Positions 1 to 9,204 of a stretch of 64,000 nucleotides of DNA are shown here, piece after piece. The translations under genes and the position numbers were made by a program. The notes beneath the pieces are model-generated. The model worked only from the letters and a program-made list of their open reading frames with translations, was not told the DNA's origin and ran no database searches. Numbering within the stretch: the stretch's first letter is position 1; each line of letters opens with the position of its first letter. Source of the stretch: a virus; IMG/VR virus record IMGVR_UViG_3300008012_000024, positions 1 through 64,000 of that record; one strand, written 5' to 3'.

Positions 1-101
1 GAACCACCCCGAATATCCAAAGGGAGTTATTTCCCAACTACAGGGTTTCGGTATATCCGAACCGCTGGGCACCTTTGGTTGGAACGTCTCAAGTCCTCGC
101 T
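1..101 (-). ncRNA. Structured 5' leader RNA or small RNA, truncated by the window edge
   Basis: Immediately downstream of a consensus promoter lies a G+C-richer stretch with no convincing short ORF on the transcribed strand. As RNA it can form a 7-bp long-range helix (CCAAAGG at 78-72 with CCUUUGG at 23-17). This encloses a 10-bp hairpin with two single-base bulges (67-57 with 51-41, loop AUAUA at 56-52). A competing hairpin GGGA/UCCC (35-32 with 25-22) shares bases with the outer helix, so two mutually exclusive folds are possible. A further small helix may form near 98-82. This looks like a cis-regulatory leader of the next leftward gene or an independent small RNA. I cannot match it to a known motif from memory. 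Confidence 0.5.
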
Positions 102-107
102 GTAGTA

Positions 108-136
108 ATTATAAGGTAAGAGTCGTGATTTGTCAA
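108..136 (-). promoter_or_regulatory. Consensus sigma70-type (early) promoter
   Basis: On the minus strand TTGACA (136-131) is followed by exactly 17 bp and TATAAT (113-108), a perfect match to the bacterial vegetative promoter. The -35 box overlaps the TGA stop codon (135-133) of the upstream small gene. Transcription would begin near 101-103 and run left into the structured leader. Host-type promoters are expected for early phage genes. Confidence 0.85.
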
Positions 137-306
137 GGTGCTTCGTGGTTGTCTTCGATGTACATCTTCAATAAATCGTCATTAGCAGGCATCATCACAG
201 CTTTATCACCCTTTTGATTGACTATACCTATCGTTTCTCCATTTTCAACTCTTTCAAATAATTCATCAAAGTTTTCTTCCCATTCTTGCACTGTAAAAAA
301 TTTCAT
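133..306 (-). CDS. Small Phd/YefM-like protein
   Basis: 57-residue protein beginning MKFFTVQEWEEN. The pattern of an N-terminal strand and helix, then LFERVENGETIGIVN and a KAVMMPAND strand, resembles the Phd/YefM antitoxin fold (short DNA-binding proteins of the form F..RVE.GE...I...G.....VMM). No toxin gene is visible next to it, so a regulatory role or an orphan antitoxin-like protein is as likely as a toxin-antitoxin pair. The ATG at 306-304 lies 9 bp downstream of a late-type box, so the leader would be very short. The stop codon sits inside the next promoter. Similar short proteins are common in marine T4-like phages, as far as I recall. Confidence 0.65.
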   Translation of the reverse strand: MKFFTVQEWEENFDELFERVENGETIGIVNQKGDKAVMMPANDDLLKMYIEDNHEAP

Positions 307-314
307 AGTTGCAT

Positions 315-322
315 TATTTATC
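315..322 (-). promoter_or_regulatory. T4-late-type promoter box
   Basis: GATAAATA on the minus strand at 322-315 fits the T4/cyanophage late consensus NATAAATA. It lies directly upstream of the Phd-like gene and overlaps the stop of the gene at 321-515. Confidence 0.5.
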
Positions 323-515
323 AGGTAGTTGCAAGCTCTGCATATTCAATTTGATCCTCATCAAGATTGGCAGTAACAACTTCAAGAACATTCATAAACT
401 GATCAACAGTTTCACATTCAACAAATTTTTCATCCCCCTGATCACTCAAAAGAAGGAATGAACGAGAGCAAATGTCAATCACAATACCTTCAACGTACTC
501 AGCAGTGTTGTTCAT
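321..515 (-). CDS. Conserved small phage protein of unknown function
   Basis: 64 residues from the ATG at 515-513 (MNNTAEYVEG...). A GTG at 542 would add nine residues, but those codons hold a C-homopolymer and look non-coding, so the internal ATG is preferred; an AAGGG about 12 nt upstream could serve as a weak ribosome site. The protein is acidic (VECETVDQFMNVLEVV, ending in DEDQIEYAELATT) with alternating strands and a helix. I recognise no domain. Its size and position resemble small hypotheticals conserved among cyanomyoviruses. Confidence 0.6.
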   Translation of the reverse strand: MNNTAEYVEGIVIDICSRSFLLLSDQGDEKFVECETVDQFMNVLEVVTANLDEDQIEYAELATT

Positions 516-586
516 GATGGGGGGGTTCCCTTGATTACCCACGTATTATAGAGCATCTTGATATGAGTGTCAATTGTGCCAGTTGA

Positions 587-2161
587 TCAAGTGTACCCAT
601 ACTTCTCTTTGTTGGCGTTGAAATTCTTCTCAACTTCATTTTTGGTAAGTGCCTTTGAATACAATCTGACGAGAGATATTTTTCCTGGAAATACATTTTG
701 AATATATGTAGAGGAAGAAAATCCAATACGTAAAGGTTCATCTGTATCAATTATATTTAAAGTGGCATTTCTATCACTAGTATCTAAACTTCCATTTATG
801 TAAATTGATGATCCTTTTCCTTGTTCTTTGACGGAAACAATATGATACCAAGTATTTAAATTAATTTTTGAGCTATCTAAACTATCATCTCCTCTAGATC
901 CAAAATTAACTTTTACATCATCACCAGATTTGTAAATTTGCATTCCATAACCAGCAGTAGAGGCAACGCCCACAATACTTGCACCTCCACCATTAATATC
1001 TGAAGTTAATCCAGTATCTGCAGTTAGATATATCCAAGATTCCATGCTAAAAGAAGTATCACCTATAGCAATTTTAGAATCGTTGCCAACATAATTTTTC
1101 CTAGATTCTAAAAATTTAGTGTTATAATTATATTGATTAAACCATAAACTTCCCCTTTCTTCTGTGTCATCAAACGTTGGATTGATATCTGAAATTATAA
1201 GATTAGTTCCGTCAGATCCTAAATTTTCAACCCCAACTATGCTATTAATTCCAGTTTTAGTGTCTAGAGAAACATTTATTGAGTATTTTCTAGATGCGTC
1301 AACATAGAAAAATAAATTATCTAAAGTAATATTTTCAGTAATATTATTAAAATTACTGATAGTAGTTTTTAAGTCATTGATTTCTTGAGATGTATCATTA
1401 ATTGTATTAGTAGTCCATTCCTCAAATTGTTGTTCATTCAAAGAATTTTTAACAGTATTTACTGCTGATATTTGAGTATCTCTTTGTAATCTTAAAGATT
1501 GAATTTCCGAAGATAATGTGATTATAGAATTTGCATATCCAACACAATCTCCAACAGATGGAGATGTTAAATTTGTAAAATTTCCAATTGAAGATCCACT
1601 ATTTTGTTGAGATTCTGTTTCATACCCATACCCAAATAAATTTTCTTCCAATTCTTCTGATGTTGATTCAAATAAATTATCTATACCAAAATTTTCTATA
1701 TTTAAATATCTGGAAATGGTAAGTTTGTCATTATAAATTGTAGATCCCAATCCAACTGAAGCCCCTTCAATAATTAGTGGTGAAGAATCTGTTGAATAAT
1801 CTTCTATTGTACATCCTTCACTAACTGCATTATTAAAAATTGACAGTATTTCTTGCTTTTTCTGATTTATTTGTGTATTATAATCATTTATAATTTTATC
1901 GTATGCTTTAGCAATTTCTCTATAATTATTAGTTAATTCTTTACTTCTTTCTAACTCCTTATTTTTTATCTGTAAAGGAGTTTCAAAAATCTCGTAGACT
2001 CTTTTCTCTCTTGTCCAACTACCGTCTGGATTTTGAGTAACTAAGTACTCTATTTTTGCTGGTGTACTAGGTTCTGGATCATCACCACGCGATTCTACCT
2101 CTTTCAATGATTCTGAAAGATTAGAAATAACTCTTCTAATGTGAAAATCTTCTTCTGCCAT
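587..2161 (-). CDS. Coiled-coil virion protein with C-terminal LamG-like domain
   Basis: 524 residues. The N-terminal half is rich in long polar helices (KNKELERSKELTNNYREIAKAYDK and a second Q/L/N-rich helix near 225-275), which suggests a trimeric coiled-coil stalk. The last ~200 residues form a LamG/concanavalin-like jelly roll: SMESWIYL strand, NLNTWYHIVSV, GSSIYINGSLD, LRIGFSS and the closing GKISLVRLYSKALT. This domain binds carbohydrate in many phage adhesins. It is the last gene of the leftward tail-fibre run and is followed by small non-structural genes. A receptor-binding or fibre-tip role is inferred. Confidence 0.75.
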   Translation of the reverse strand: MAEEDFHIRRVISNLSESLKEVESRGDDPEPSTPAKIEYLVTQNPDGSWTREKRVYEIFETPLQIKNKELERSKELTNNYREIAKAYDKIINDYNTQINQKKQEILSIFNNAVSEGCTIEDYSTDSSPLIIEGASVGLGSTIYNDKLTISRYLNIENFGIDNLFESTSEELEENLFGYGYETESQQNSGSSIGNFTNLTSPSVGDCVGYANSIITLSSEIQSLRLQRDTQISAVNTVKNSLNEQQFEEWTTNTINDTSQEINDLKTTISNFNNITENITLDNLFFYVDASRKYSINVSLDTKTGINSIVGVENLGSDGTNLIISDINPTFDDTEERGSLWFNQYNYNTKFLESRKNYVGNDSKIAIGDTSFSMESWIYLTADTGLTSDINGGGASIVGVASTAGYGMQIYKSGDDVKVNFGSRGDDSLDSSKINLNTWYHIVSVKEQGKGSSIYINGSLDTSDRNATLNIIDTDEPLRIGFSSSTYIQNVFPGKISLVRLYSKALTKNEVEKNFNANKEKYGYT

Positions 2162-2187
2162 TTTTATTTTACTTTATATAATATGTA

Positions 2188-3555
2188 TTAATGATATATG
2201 ATCTTATCATATGATAAAGCATAATATGATTGACCCACTGGTGGAGTAGATATGGCACCCCAATCAGTTCTAGTTCCTATTTGTTGTGGAGTATCAACAG
2301 ATGTTGGTGGATTCTGTCCACTTATACCCAAATAATTTCCGTCATTTCTTCCCCACGCCCATAAAGTACCATCAGTTTTTATTGCTAGAGTACTGTGCTC
2401 ACCACAAGAAATATATCTCCAATTTGATTCGTTACCAACTTTTTGAGGTCTATTATATTTTAGAGTATTTCCTAAACCAAGTTGACCATATGTATTTTGT
2501 CCCCACATCCATAATGTTCCATTATCTTTTATTGCTCCCTGAAAATAACGTCCTGCAGAACAACGTTTCCAATCATCCTCAGTATTAGAAGAACCACCCG
2601 TACTTATTCTCAGTGCTGGATAAAAATCTGCTGGACTGTTGACAGGATCTGGTGTAAAGGCATCTCCAAGACCGTCGTCCGATCTATTATCACCCATCCA
2701 ATACATTGTACCATTCCCAGCAATAATTCCTGTAGAAGTAGGTCCAGTTGATAAATCTCTTGGATATCTGGGACGATCTAGAGCGATATAGTTGGAACCA
2801 GAACCAGATGCATCAATGTCAAAAAACGTTGAATTGAAACTACCAGCACCATCTCTACCAATAATATGGTTAGTAGTACCATAATTCATATGCAAACTAT
2901 AAACTCTACCATCAATATCAATCTCCTCATCATTATCTTCATCAGATTGGGTTGATCCTATGGCTAAGATGAAAATGTTATACCACCCAGCCCAAACTTT
3001 TCTAGCAACATATTCATCTGGGAGATTATTCCAGAAACTGCTTTGCAAAAGAGTTGGATATGTAATCGGAGTAGCACCAGAACTCGTCTTTCCCCACATA
3101 TATAAAGATCCATCCTGTTTAAGACCAACCATATGTTCATGTCCACATGCAAAGTCATACCATTTATGACCACTAACTAGACGCGGATAATCATATGAAT
3201 TGATCTGCCCATCACCAAAAATACCAGCTTTCCCATCACCCCAAACATATAAATCACCACTCATCGTTAAACCAGCAGCGAAACCATCTCCACTATCAAC
3301 TTTTCTAAAATCACCAAAATTGTAAAAAGTTGGTTCTGGTGATGTTTTTGAATTTGGAGAATTTGCATCACCAAGTTCACCATTATCATTTTTTCCCCAA
3401 GATTCTATAACACCAGTAGTAAAAAATTCTTTTGGTACAAATACATCATCCATTCGTGTAACCATAAATGGATTAGTGGTACTAAATCCAGTAACAAGAT
3501 TTATCTGTCCATATTTGTTATTAAAAGGAAACCCTATATTATAATTAGTTGCCAT
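2188..3555 (-). CDS. RCC1-repeat beta-propeller adhesin
   Basis: 455 residues, mostly RCC1-type blades: repeated LYVWGDGKAGIFGDG, LYMWGKTSSG, LWMWGQNTYGQLGLGN and LWAWGRNDGNYLGISG, each followed by a W+.(I/V)S(C/A)G strand. The tryptophan-glycine core (WG.N..GQLG) is diagnostic. The N-terminus (GFPFNNKYGQINLVTGFSTTNPFM) is shared in style with other virion proteins and may be an attachment domain. It sits directly downstream of another RCC1 gene with a 1-bp gap. In this setting RCC1 propellers are probably receptor-binding or decoration modules, not chromatin factors. Function is inferred. Confidence 0.8.
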   Translation of the reverse strand: MATNYNIGFPFNNKYGQINLVTGFSTTNPFMVTRMDDVFVPKEFFTTGVIESWGKNDNGELGDANSPNSKTSPEPTFYNFGDFRKVDSGDGFAAGLTMSGDLYVWGDGKAGIFGDGQINSYDYPRLVSGHKWYDFACGHEHMVGLKQDGSLYMWGKTSSGATPITYPTLLQSSFWNNLPDEYVARKVWAGWYNIFILAIGSTQSDEDNDEEIDIDGRVYSLHMNYGTTNHIIGRDGAGSFNSTFFDIDASGSGSNYIALDRPRYPRDLSTGPTSTGIIAGNGTMYWMGDNRSDDGLGDAFTPDPVNSPADFYPALRISTGGSSNTEDDWKRCSAGRYFQGAIKDNGTLWMWGQNTYGQLGLGNTLKYNRPQKVGNESNWRYISCGEHSTLAIKTDGTLWAWGRNDGNYLGISGQNPPTSVDTPQQIGTRTDWGAISTPPVGQSYYALSYDKIIYH

Positions 3556-3556
3556 T

Positions 3557-5005
3557 TTAAATATATTGTGTAGATTTTATTCCTATACATCCATAATCTT
3601 GTGCTCTTACTTGTTTCCAATTAGAATATTGTGTCTCTACATTATAGTTTAATAAAGTTGGCTGAAATCTCCAACTATAAGAAGTATATTCAAGTTGACG
3701 ATCTTGGTTGTTGCCATAACCATACAAACGTCCATCTGCACCTATAAGTATAGTAAAGTATATTCCACATGAAACAAATCTATAAGGTCCACCTGAAACC
3801 TGTAAAATACCTCCAGCAGTAGATCCCGAATTTATAGGTGCTGGTCCTATTCGATTATTTAATATAAGACCTGAAGAAATAAAATTAAAATCTAAAGGTT
3901 GACCAAACATGGAATCTTGATAATCATCATTTCTCCAGAAACCACCAGTCCATAGAGTTCCATCATTTCTTATGGCAGCCCAATGTGAAGAAGAAATATC
4001 ACAATGAATGTATCTTCTCCCAAAATCACCCCATGTTTGTCTTAATTCTATTGGATAAGTACTATTGAACATATTTCCACATCCATATAATCTACCATCT
4101 TCCTTTATTCCAATCCATTCATTTGTACCACATTGAACATATCTCCATTTATCTTCAAATGCTGATATATTTGGATTACCATAAACTCTTTTCATATATC
4201 CACCAGAATCTTGAGTACTAAAATTACCAAGTTGACCATAATTATTTCTTCCTGAACCGTACAAATAACCTTCTTGATCTATATACATGGCAAAATTAAA
4301 TCCAACAGAAACATATCTCCATTTTGTATTGAGTATAGATCCAGAAGTGACCATTGATGTAATATCCGTTGGAGGCACAAAAGTCCGTCCCCAATCGGTA
4401 ATATCAGGGTTGTTGGTATCTGCACCAGTACCAGCAAGACCATATACATTTCGTCCCCATGCCCATAGACTACCATCTCTTTTAATTGCTGCTACAAAGT
4501 TTGTACCAGGTGCACAATGTATCCAATCAGTACTGGTTGTAACTTGGTAAGGTGCGCCTTCATCAAAAGTCTGGCGGTATGTGTTTGATGCATATGGTTG
4601 TCCAAGTTCACCAGAACCATTCTGTCCAGACATCCATAAAGTACCATCACTTGCTAAAAAAGATGTATTCCGAAAAGCATAATTACTATTATTCTGGTAA
4701 GTTGGATTATTTCTAATATCTACAATTTCTTTTCTATAAAAAGCACTGCCATAAGTTGGTGGATCATTCCATCCAGCAGATTCATTTTGAAGATAATTAA
4801 GTCTCACTAAATCGTAAGTAGTACTGTTTTTTGGTATTAGGCTAGTAATTGAAAAATTTGCACCCCACCAGTATGCATCTGATCTTGTTCTATCATCAAT
4901 CAAACTTCGATATGTGGTTGTGAGATAATCTCTACTAACCAAAATACTTCCTAAATCAGACTCTCTTATGTGAAAATTTGTGGGAATTGAAGTTGATATA
5001 GGCAT
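3557..5005 (-). CDS. RCC1-repeat beta-propeller protein, paralogue of its neighbour
   Basis: 482 residues with about six to seven RCC1-like blades: LWMSGQNGSGELG, LWAWGRNVYGLAGTG, LYGSGRNNYGQLGNF, LYGCGNMFNS, LWTGGFWRNDD and LYGYGNNQDRQLEY. W/C-G strands (KWRYVSVGFNFAMYI, KWRYVQCGTNEW, YRFVSCG) sit between blades. The start MPISTSIPTNFHIRESDLGSILVSRDYL resembles small virion attachment segments. Three consecutive RCC1-bearing genes here suggest duplication of a receptor-binding head. There is no signal peptide. A virion location is inferred from position. Confidence 0.8.
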   Translation of the reverse strand: MPISTSIPTNFHIRESDLGSILVSRDYLTTTYRSLIDDRTRSDAYWWGANFSITSLIPKNSTTYDLVRLNYLQNESAGWNDPPTYGSAFYRKEIVDIRNNPTYQNNSNYAFRNTSFLASDGTLWMSGQNGSGELGQPYASNTYRQTFDEGAPYQVTTSTDWIHCAPGTNFVAAIKRDGSLWAWGRNVYGLAGTGADTNNPDITDWGRTFVPPTDITSMVTSGSILNTKWRYVSVGFNFAMYIDQEGYLYGSGRNNYGQLGNFSTQDSGGYMKRVYGNPNISAFEDKWRYVQCGTNEWIGIKEDGRLYGCGNMFNSTYPIELRQTWGDFGRRYIHCDISSSHWAAIRNDGTLWTGGFWRNDDYQDSMFGQPLDFNFISSGLILNNRIGPAPINSGSTAGGILQVSGGPYRFVSCGIYFTILIGADGRLYGYGNNQDRQLEYTSYSWRFQPTLLNYNVETQYSNWKQVRAQDYGCIGIKSTQYI

Positions 5006-5008
5006 AAT

Positions 5009-5695
5009 TTAACTAGTTGTAGTAGAAGATTCGACAGCAGCACTATCACCAGTGTTTGTATATGATACATCAAATTCTGGCATTGATAATAATGCCTCAC
5101 AATCACCACAAGCATCTATTTCGTTATGCTTTGTATATTCCCAATCAAATTGCTCTTGTACATAATCATCTATTTCATCTATAATAGTCTGCATTTCAGT
5201 AGAATTTAATTCTATCCATGTATTTTGAAACTTAAATCTTCTTCTAACATCTGTACTCATAGCACGAATCTTTGATGCTAATTGAGATCTATTTTCCCTC
5301 ATAGTTGAAACTGTTATTTCAATATCATTAATTGTTACTGTAATATTTCCATTATTTTCTTTATGCCATCTATCGTTAGTTATTTTTTCTTTATATCGTT
5401 GCTTAAGTTTTTCTAAAGGTATTGGAAGTATTTCATAAAAATATGTTAATCGATCTTCTCCAATCTCCCACCTAATCATATTTGGATATTCTGTTTTTCT
5501 ATTATGATGTGGGATATTATTAACGACTGGTAAAATTTTTAATTGATCATTAAAATTAATAGGAACATTCATATAATCTAATGGTCCTACATTATAATCT
5601 AAATTTAGATCATCCTTTATAGTTGAATTTATTAAACGATAGTTGAATCCAATAGGTCCTAATAATATGAAGGATCCGTTTACTAAGGCATACAT
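5009..5695 (-). CDS. Virion-associated protein with DUF4376-like domain
   Basis: 228 residues from the ATG at 5695-5693 (MYALVNGSFILLGP). An upstream ATG at 5746 would overlap the preceding gene by 47 bp, so the shorter form is chosen; it leaves a 4-bp gap. Residues ~115-210 carry a pattern like DUF4376: a short strand pair (ITVTINDIEITV), a helix with R..LASKIRAMS, a hydrophobic strand (FQNTWIELN), then STEMQTIIDEIDDYVQEQFDWEY. This module is common in tail-fibre-associated proteins. A CGDC pair near the C-terminus is notable. The final SSTTTS tail looks disordered. Assignment moderate. Confidence 0.55.
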   Translation of the reverse strand: MYALVNGSFILLGPIGFNYRLINSTIKDDLNLDYNVGPLDYMNVPINFNDQLKILPVVNNIPHHNRKTEYPNMIRWEIGEDRLTYFYEILPIPLEKLKQRYKEKITNDRWHKENNGNITVTINDIEITVSTMRENRSQLASKIRAMSTDVRRRFKFQNTWIELNSTEMQTIIDEIDDYVQEQFDWEYTKHNEIDACGDCEALLSMPEFDVSYTNTGDSAAVESSTTTS

Positions 5696-5699
5696 TTTT

Positions 5700-8600
5700 T
5701 TATCCGTAAGTAACGTAATATTCTGGTGCAGACCCAGAGGTAACAAAGGCGGTATGTCTAAATCCAGCAGAAATCATTTTTACACTTGCTTTATGTCTAA
5801 ATGAATTACCAGCATTAGGTTCCATTAAATGTGGAAACTCAATCCTATTGGTATTTATTGTCGATTTTTGCCCCAATTGTCTATTTGAATTATCACCCCA
5901 CGACCAAGCAGATCCGTTAAATTTTACTGCTGCAGTATGTGTCTCACCACAAGAAACACCTTTCCATTGCCCAATATCAAGTTCATAATTTCCAGAAACG
6001 AATGTATTAGAAACTAATGTTGGAGAACTTCTAGAATTTTGATTATTTAAACCTAATTGCCCATCATCATTTCTTCCCCACAGATATAAAGATCCATCAT
6101 CTTTAATTGCAGCACTATGATATCCACCAGCAGAAATTGACTTCCAATGGTTATTAGTTCCCACTTGCTGCGGTGTATCATAATATTGTTGCACATCGTT
6201 ACCAATACCCAATATTCCTTCTCTACCAGAAACATTACCATTAGTAAGATAATTTCCACCCCATGCCCACAATGTTCCATCCTTTTTAAGTGCTAATGTA
6301 TGATTTCTTCCTGCTGATACTGTTAACCAATCTTCATCAGTTCCAACTTGAGTAAAGGTGTTTCTATCTGAAGTATCACCCAATCCAAGTTGCCCATAAG
6401 TATTGTTCCCAGTAGCCCAAAGAGTGCCATTATCTTTAATTGCCATAGTATGAAATCCTTTCCCAGAAACTTGAACCCAATCAACATCAAAATTAACAGG
6501 TGTTGGTGTGGATGTAGAAGTATTACTTCCATTACCTAATTGTCCAGCCCCATTAGCACCCCAAGTATATAAAATCTTTTGTGTAGATATCAATGCAGAA
6601 TGTTGTAATCCAGCAGATATAATTTTTATACGAGTAAATTGAGTACCTAAAGCTGTTGAGTTTGGTACAGTAATAGCACCACCAGCATTACCATCACCCA
6701 ACTGCCCATCACTGTCTGCTCCCCAACTATACAAAACTCCTTCTCTAGTTACTGCTAGTGTGTGATATCCTCCACATTTAACATCTTTCCAACTATCCTT
6801 TGCTTGAGTATTAACATCATAATGATAATAAAATGATCCAAAATCAGTTGTAGATGATCCATTACCTAATTGCCCCAAAGCATTATCACCAGTAGTAACT
6901 AATCTATCACCAATATATTGATCTATAAACCATTTTTCAGTAATAAAGTGATCTGTTAATTCTCCTTCATCCGAGTAATAATTTTGTGCATCAGGTACTG
7001 AACCTGCAAGTGGAGCGTTCCAGAGTATTGTTGGTGAACCACCCTCTATAGAATGAAGATCGGTAAAATTTTGATCATCATATTGTGTAGACTCAGAACC
7101 ACTGTAAAACTGAATAGATGATTGTGTTCCAACATTATTTGAAATATACAAAAGAACACTTGAATAATTCCATCCTCTATTTTGTTCCAGTACAGTTGCA
7201 ATTAAACCAGCTGCTAGTGGACATGCTGAACTACTACCAGTAAATGAATTATCATATGAAATTTCAGAAAGATTATTCCCATCATAAGAATAAGCTGTAC
7301 CAGGATGCCTTTCATATAAAAAAGAATAACCACTAATAGCACCATCCTGTGCTGTTGCTGCAATAGTTAATTCACCTGGTGCATATGCGTCTACCGCATT
7401 TCCCATATTACTATAGTATACTTTTCTTTCTCTACCTTCATTATCATAGTTAGAATCTAAAGCTCCAATACAAATTGTTCTGTAAGTAACACTACCATCA
7501 TTATTGTTCACTTTTCCTATCTGTCCAGGAAACCCTTTTCTATTAACAGTAAGAGTATAATTACGCCCCCCATATTGTGCAATAGATTGAGCCAATGTTT
7601 GATTTGCAGTTGGGTAGATGTAATTATTATAATCTGGGTGTTCTGATTTCACCATTTTTTGATTTTCATTCCCTGAAGCATGTACAAAGATTACTCCAGA
7701 ATCAATAAGTTCTTCACCTGCTTGAGATTCAGAATTATCTACCATTTCACATTGAAAAAGAGTATTTGGTTCTGTGAAATGGGTTAGAAATCTGGGACTT
7801 GCTCCCCAATCTACACTTCCTGATCCATCATCAATATCATATTGTTGTCCTCCACCACCCAAAGTTCCCGATCTAAAATAATAATAACCAGTAAGCAGTG
7901 CTGATAATGGAAGTCTAAAACCCCAACTATTGCTGGAAACGGTTGGATTTTTTGAATCATCAGATGTTCTATTTGGTTTATATAAATGAAATAATTTCAA
8001 CATATCAAAATAATTTTCAAATCCAAGACCATAGGTACTATACACATCTACATACCACTTATTTGCATTATATGCCCATCCATGCCATTTACCATATGCT
8101 TGTGATGCACAAGATGTGCCATGAGATGCACTACTAGGAATTTGGGGTACATTTCTATTTTGAAATGTACCATTACAATTAGCTCTCGTATATGAGGATG
8201 GAATTGAAATAACTGCTCCCCCTAAAATTGTAGTACTACTTCTACTGTTAACATTTCCCCACCACGATTTTGCGACTTGTTCTACGGGTACAGTAGTTCC
8301 ATCCCATCTAGTCTCTAATCTATTATTAGGATCAGCTTCAAAATAAGTTGGATCTAGATAATATGGTGCTTCCAAAACTAAGTCTAATAATTGACATGAT
8401 CCATTACTAGCACTTGCAGAAAAATTACTGTTTAAGACATTACCACCATCCCAATCATATGGTCCATATGGCCAATAACCTTGAGGTACTGGTGTCGATT
8501 GAAATGTACGAAAGTCTTGGAATTCTGCATGACCAAACCAACATTGATTATCACCAACTACGAGATCAACGTCTCTACCAGTTCCATTATTTTCGTTTAT

Positions 8601-9203
8601 TTGGTTGTTTTGATGTGAATTTGTAGAATAATTTGATATATTACCAAAATTTGATGCCGTGGCAAATGTAATACCCTTAGATTCATTTATCCAAGGATCC
8701 TCTTTCTGAGACATCCTGTACAATTGATATCCAGTTCTTCCAGTGTCCTCACCTATATTAGTTCTAGATGACAATTGACCATACAACCAAGTAGTATCTC
8801 CTCTATAATGCTTTGCACCGTGATTCCATCTGTAAGAAAATTCCACATTTTTGGGATTTACCAAATATGTTCCTCTATAAAACTGCGTATCAACATTGAC
8901 ATATTTTACTCTAGGATGTTCTTTTAGTGCTATAGCTTCCGAATCAGTTAATAAGTAAATAGCTCTTGTTTCACTGTGGAGTTTTTGATCAACACAATCA
9001 CAACAATCTGATGGAATATTATCATCTAAACTTCCATCTCTCATCAATTCTTCATGAATATATTGCCAATCTTCTGGTGTATAACATCCAATACAATACC
9101 TTTTTTTAACATCACCTTCAGGTTCTTTTTCTAAAGTATTTTTATAATTTAAAAAATCTTCATCGTCCTCAATGTGAGGTATTTTTAAGATATCATTATT
9201 CAT
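5700..9203 (-). CDS. Subtilisin-like serine protease fused to an RCC1 propeller
   Basis: 1167 residues. Residues ~75-110 resemble an I9-type propeptide. The S8 catalytic set can be read in order: Asp218 in VDLVVGDNQ, His361 in SASHGTSCAS, oxyanion Asn512 in VHASGNENQ, and Ser658 in FTGSSSACPLAAG. Spacing is longer than in a minimal subtilisin, with an insertion between Asp and His (~220-355). From ~770 to the end there are six or more RCC1 blades (LYSWGADSDGQLGDG, LYTWGANGAGQLGNG, LYLWGRNDDGQLGL). No signal peptide is visible, which fits a virion-borne protein. It could trim fibre proteins, degrade host surface proteins during entry, or be structural only. The fusion order is plainly encoded; the role is inference. 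Confidence 0.85.
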   Translation of the reverse strand: MNNDILKIPHIEDDEDFLNYKNTLEKEPEGDVKKRYCIGCYTPEDWQYIHEELMRDGSLDDNIPSDCCDCVDQKLHSETRAIYLLTDSEAIALKEHPRVKYVNVDTQFYRGTYLVNPKNVEFSYRWNHGAKHYRGDTTWLYGQLSSRTNIGEDTGRTGYQLYRMSQKEDPWINESKGITFATASNFGNISNYSTNSHQNNQINENNGTGRDVDLVVGDNQCWFGHAEFQDFRTFQSTPVPQGYWPYGPYDWDGGNVLNSNFSASASNGSCQLLDLVLEAPYYLDPTYFEADPNNRLETRWDGTTVPVEQVAKSWWGNVNSRSSTTILGGAVISIPSSYTRANCNGTFQNRNVPQIPSSASHGTSCASQAYGKWHGWAYNANKWYVDVYSTYGLGFENYFDMLKLFHLYKPNRTSDDSKNPTVSSNSWGFRLPLSALLTGYYYFRSGTLGGGGQQYDIDDGSGSVDWGASPRFLTHFTEPNTLFQCEMVDNSESQAGEELIDSGVIFVHASGNENQKMVKSEHPDYNNYIYPTANQTLAQSIAQYGGRNYTLTVNRKGFPGQIGKVNNNDGSVTYRTICIGALDSNYDNEGRERKVYYSNMGNAVDAYAPGELTIAATAQDGAISGYSFLYERHPGTAYSYDGNNLSEISYDNSFTGSSSACPLAAGLIATVLEQNRGWNYSSVLLYISNNVGTQSSIQFYSGSESTQYDDQNFTDLHSIEGGSPTILWNAPLAGSVPDAQNYYSDEGELTDHFITEKWFIDQYIGDRLVTTGDNALGQLGNGSSTTDFGSFYYHYDVNTQAKDSWKDVKCGGYHTLAVTREGVLYSWGADSDGQLGDGNAGGAITVPNSTALGTQFTRIKIISAGLQHSALISTQKILYTWGANGAGQLGNGSNTSTSTPTPVNFDVDWVQVSGKGFHTMAIKDNGTLWATGNNTYGQLGLGDTSDRNTFTQVGTDEDWLTVSAGRNHTLALKKDGTLWAWGGNYLTNGNVSGREGILGIGNDVQQYYDTPQQVGTNNHWKSISAGGYHSAAIKDDGSLYLWGRNDDGQLGLNNQNSRSSPTLVSNTFVSGNYELDIGQWKGVSCGETHTAAVKFNGSAWSWGDNSNRQLGQKSTINTNRIEFPHLMEPNAGNSFRHKASVKMISAGFRHTAFVTSGSAPEYYVTYG

Positions 9204-9204
9204 A

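Noticed and set aside
1-120. tRNA gene
   Set aside because: No T-arm GGTTCGAATCC or cloverleaf could be found on either strand; the helices have a different layout.
133-306. Toxin-antitoxin pair
   Set aside because: Only an antitoxin-like protein is seen; neither neighbour resembles a toxin.
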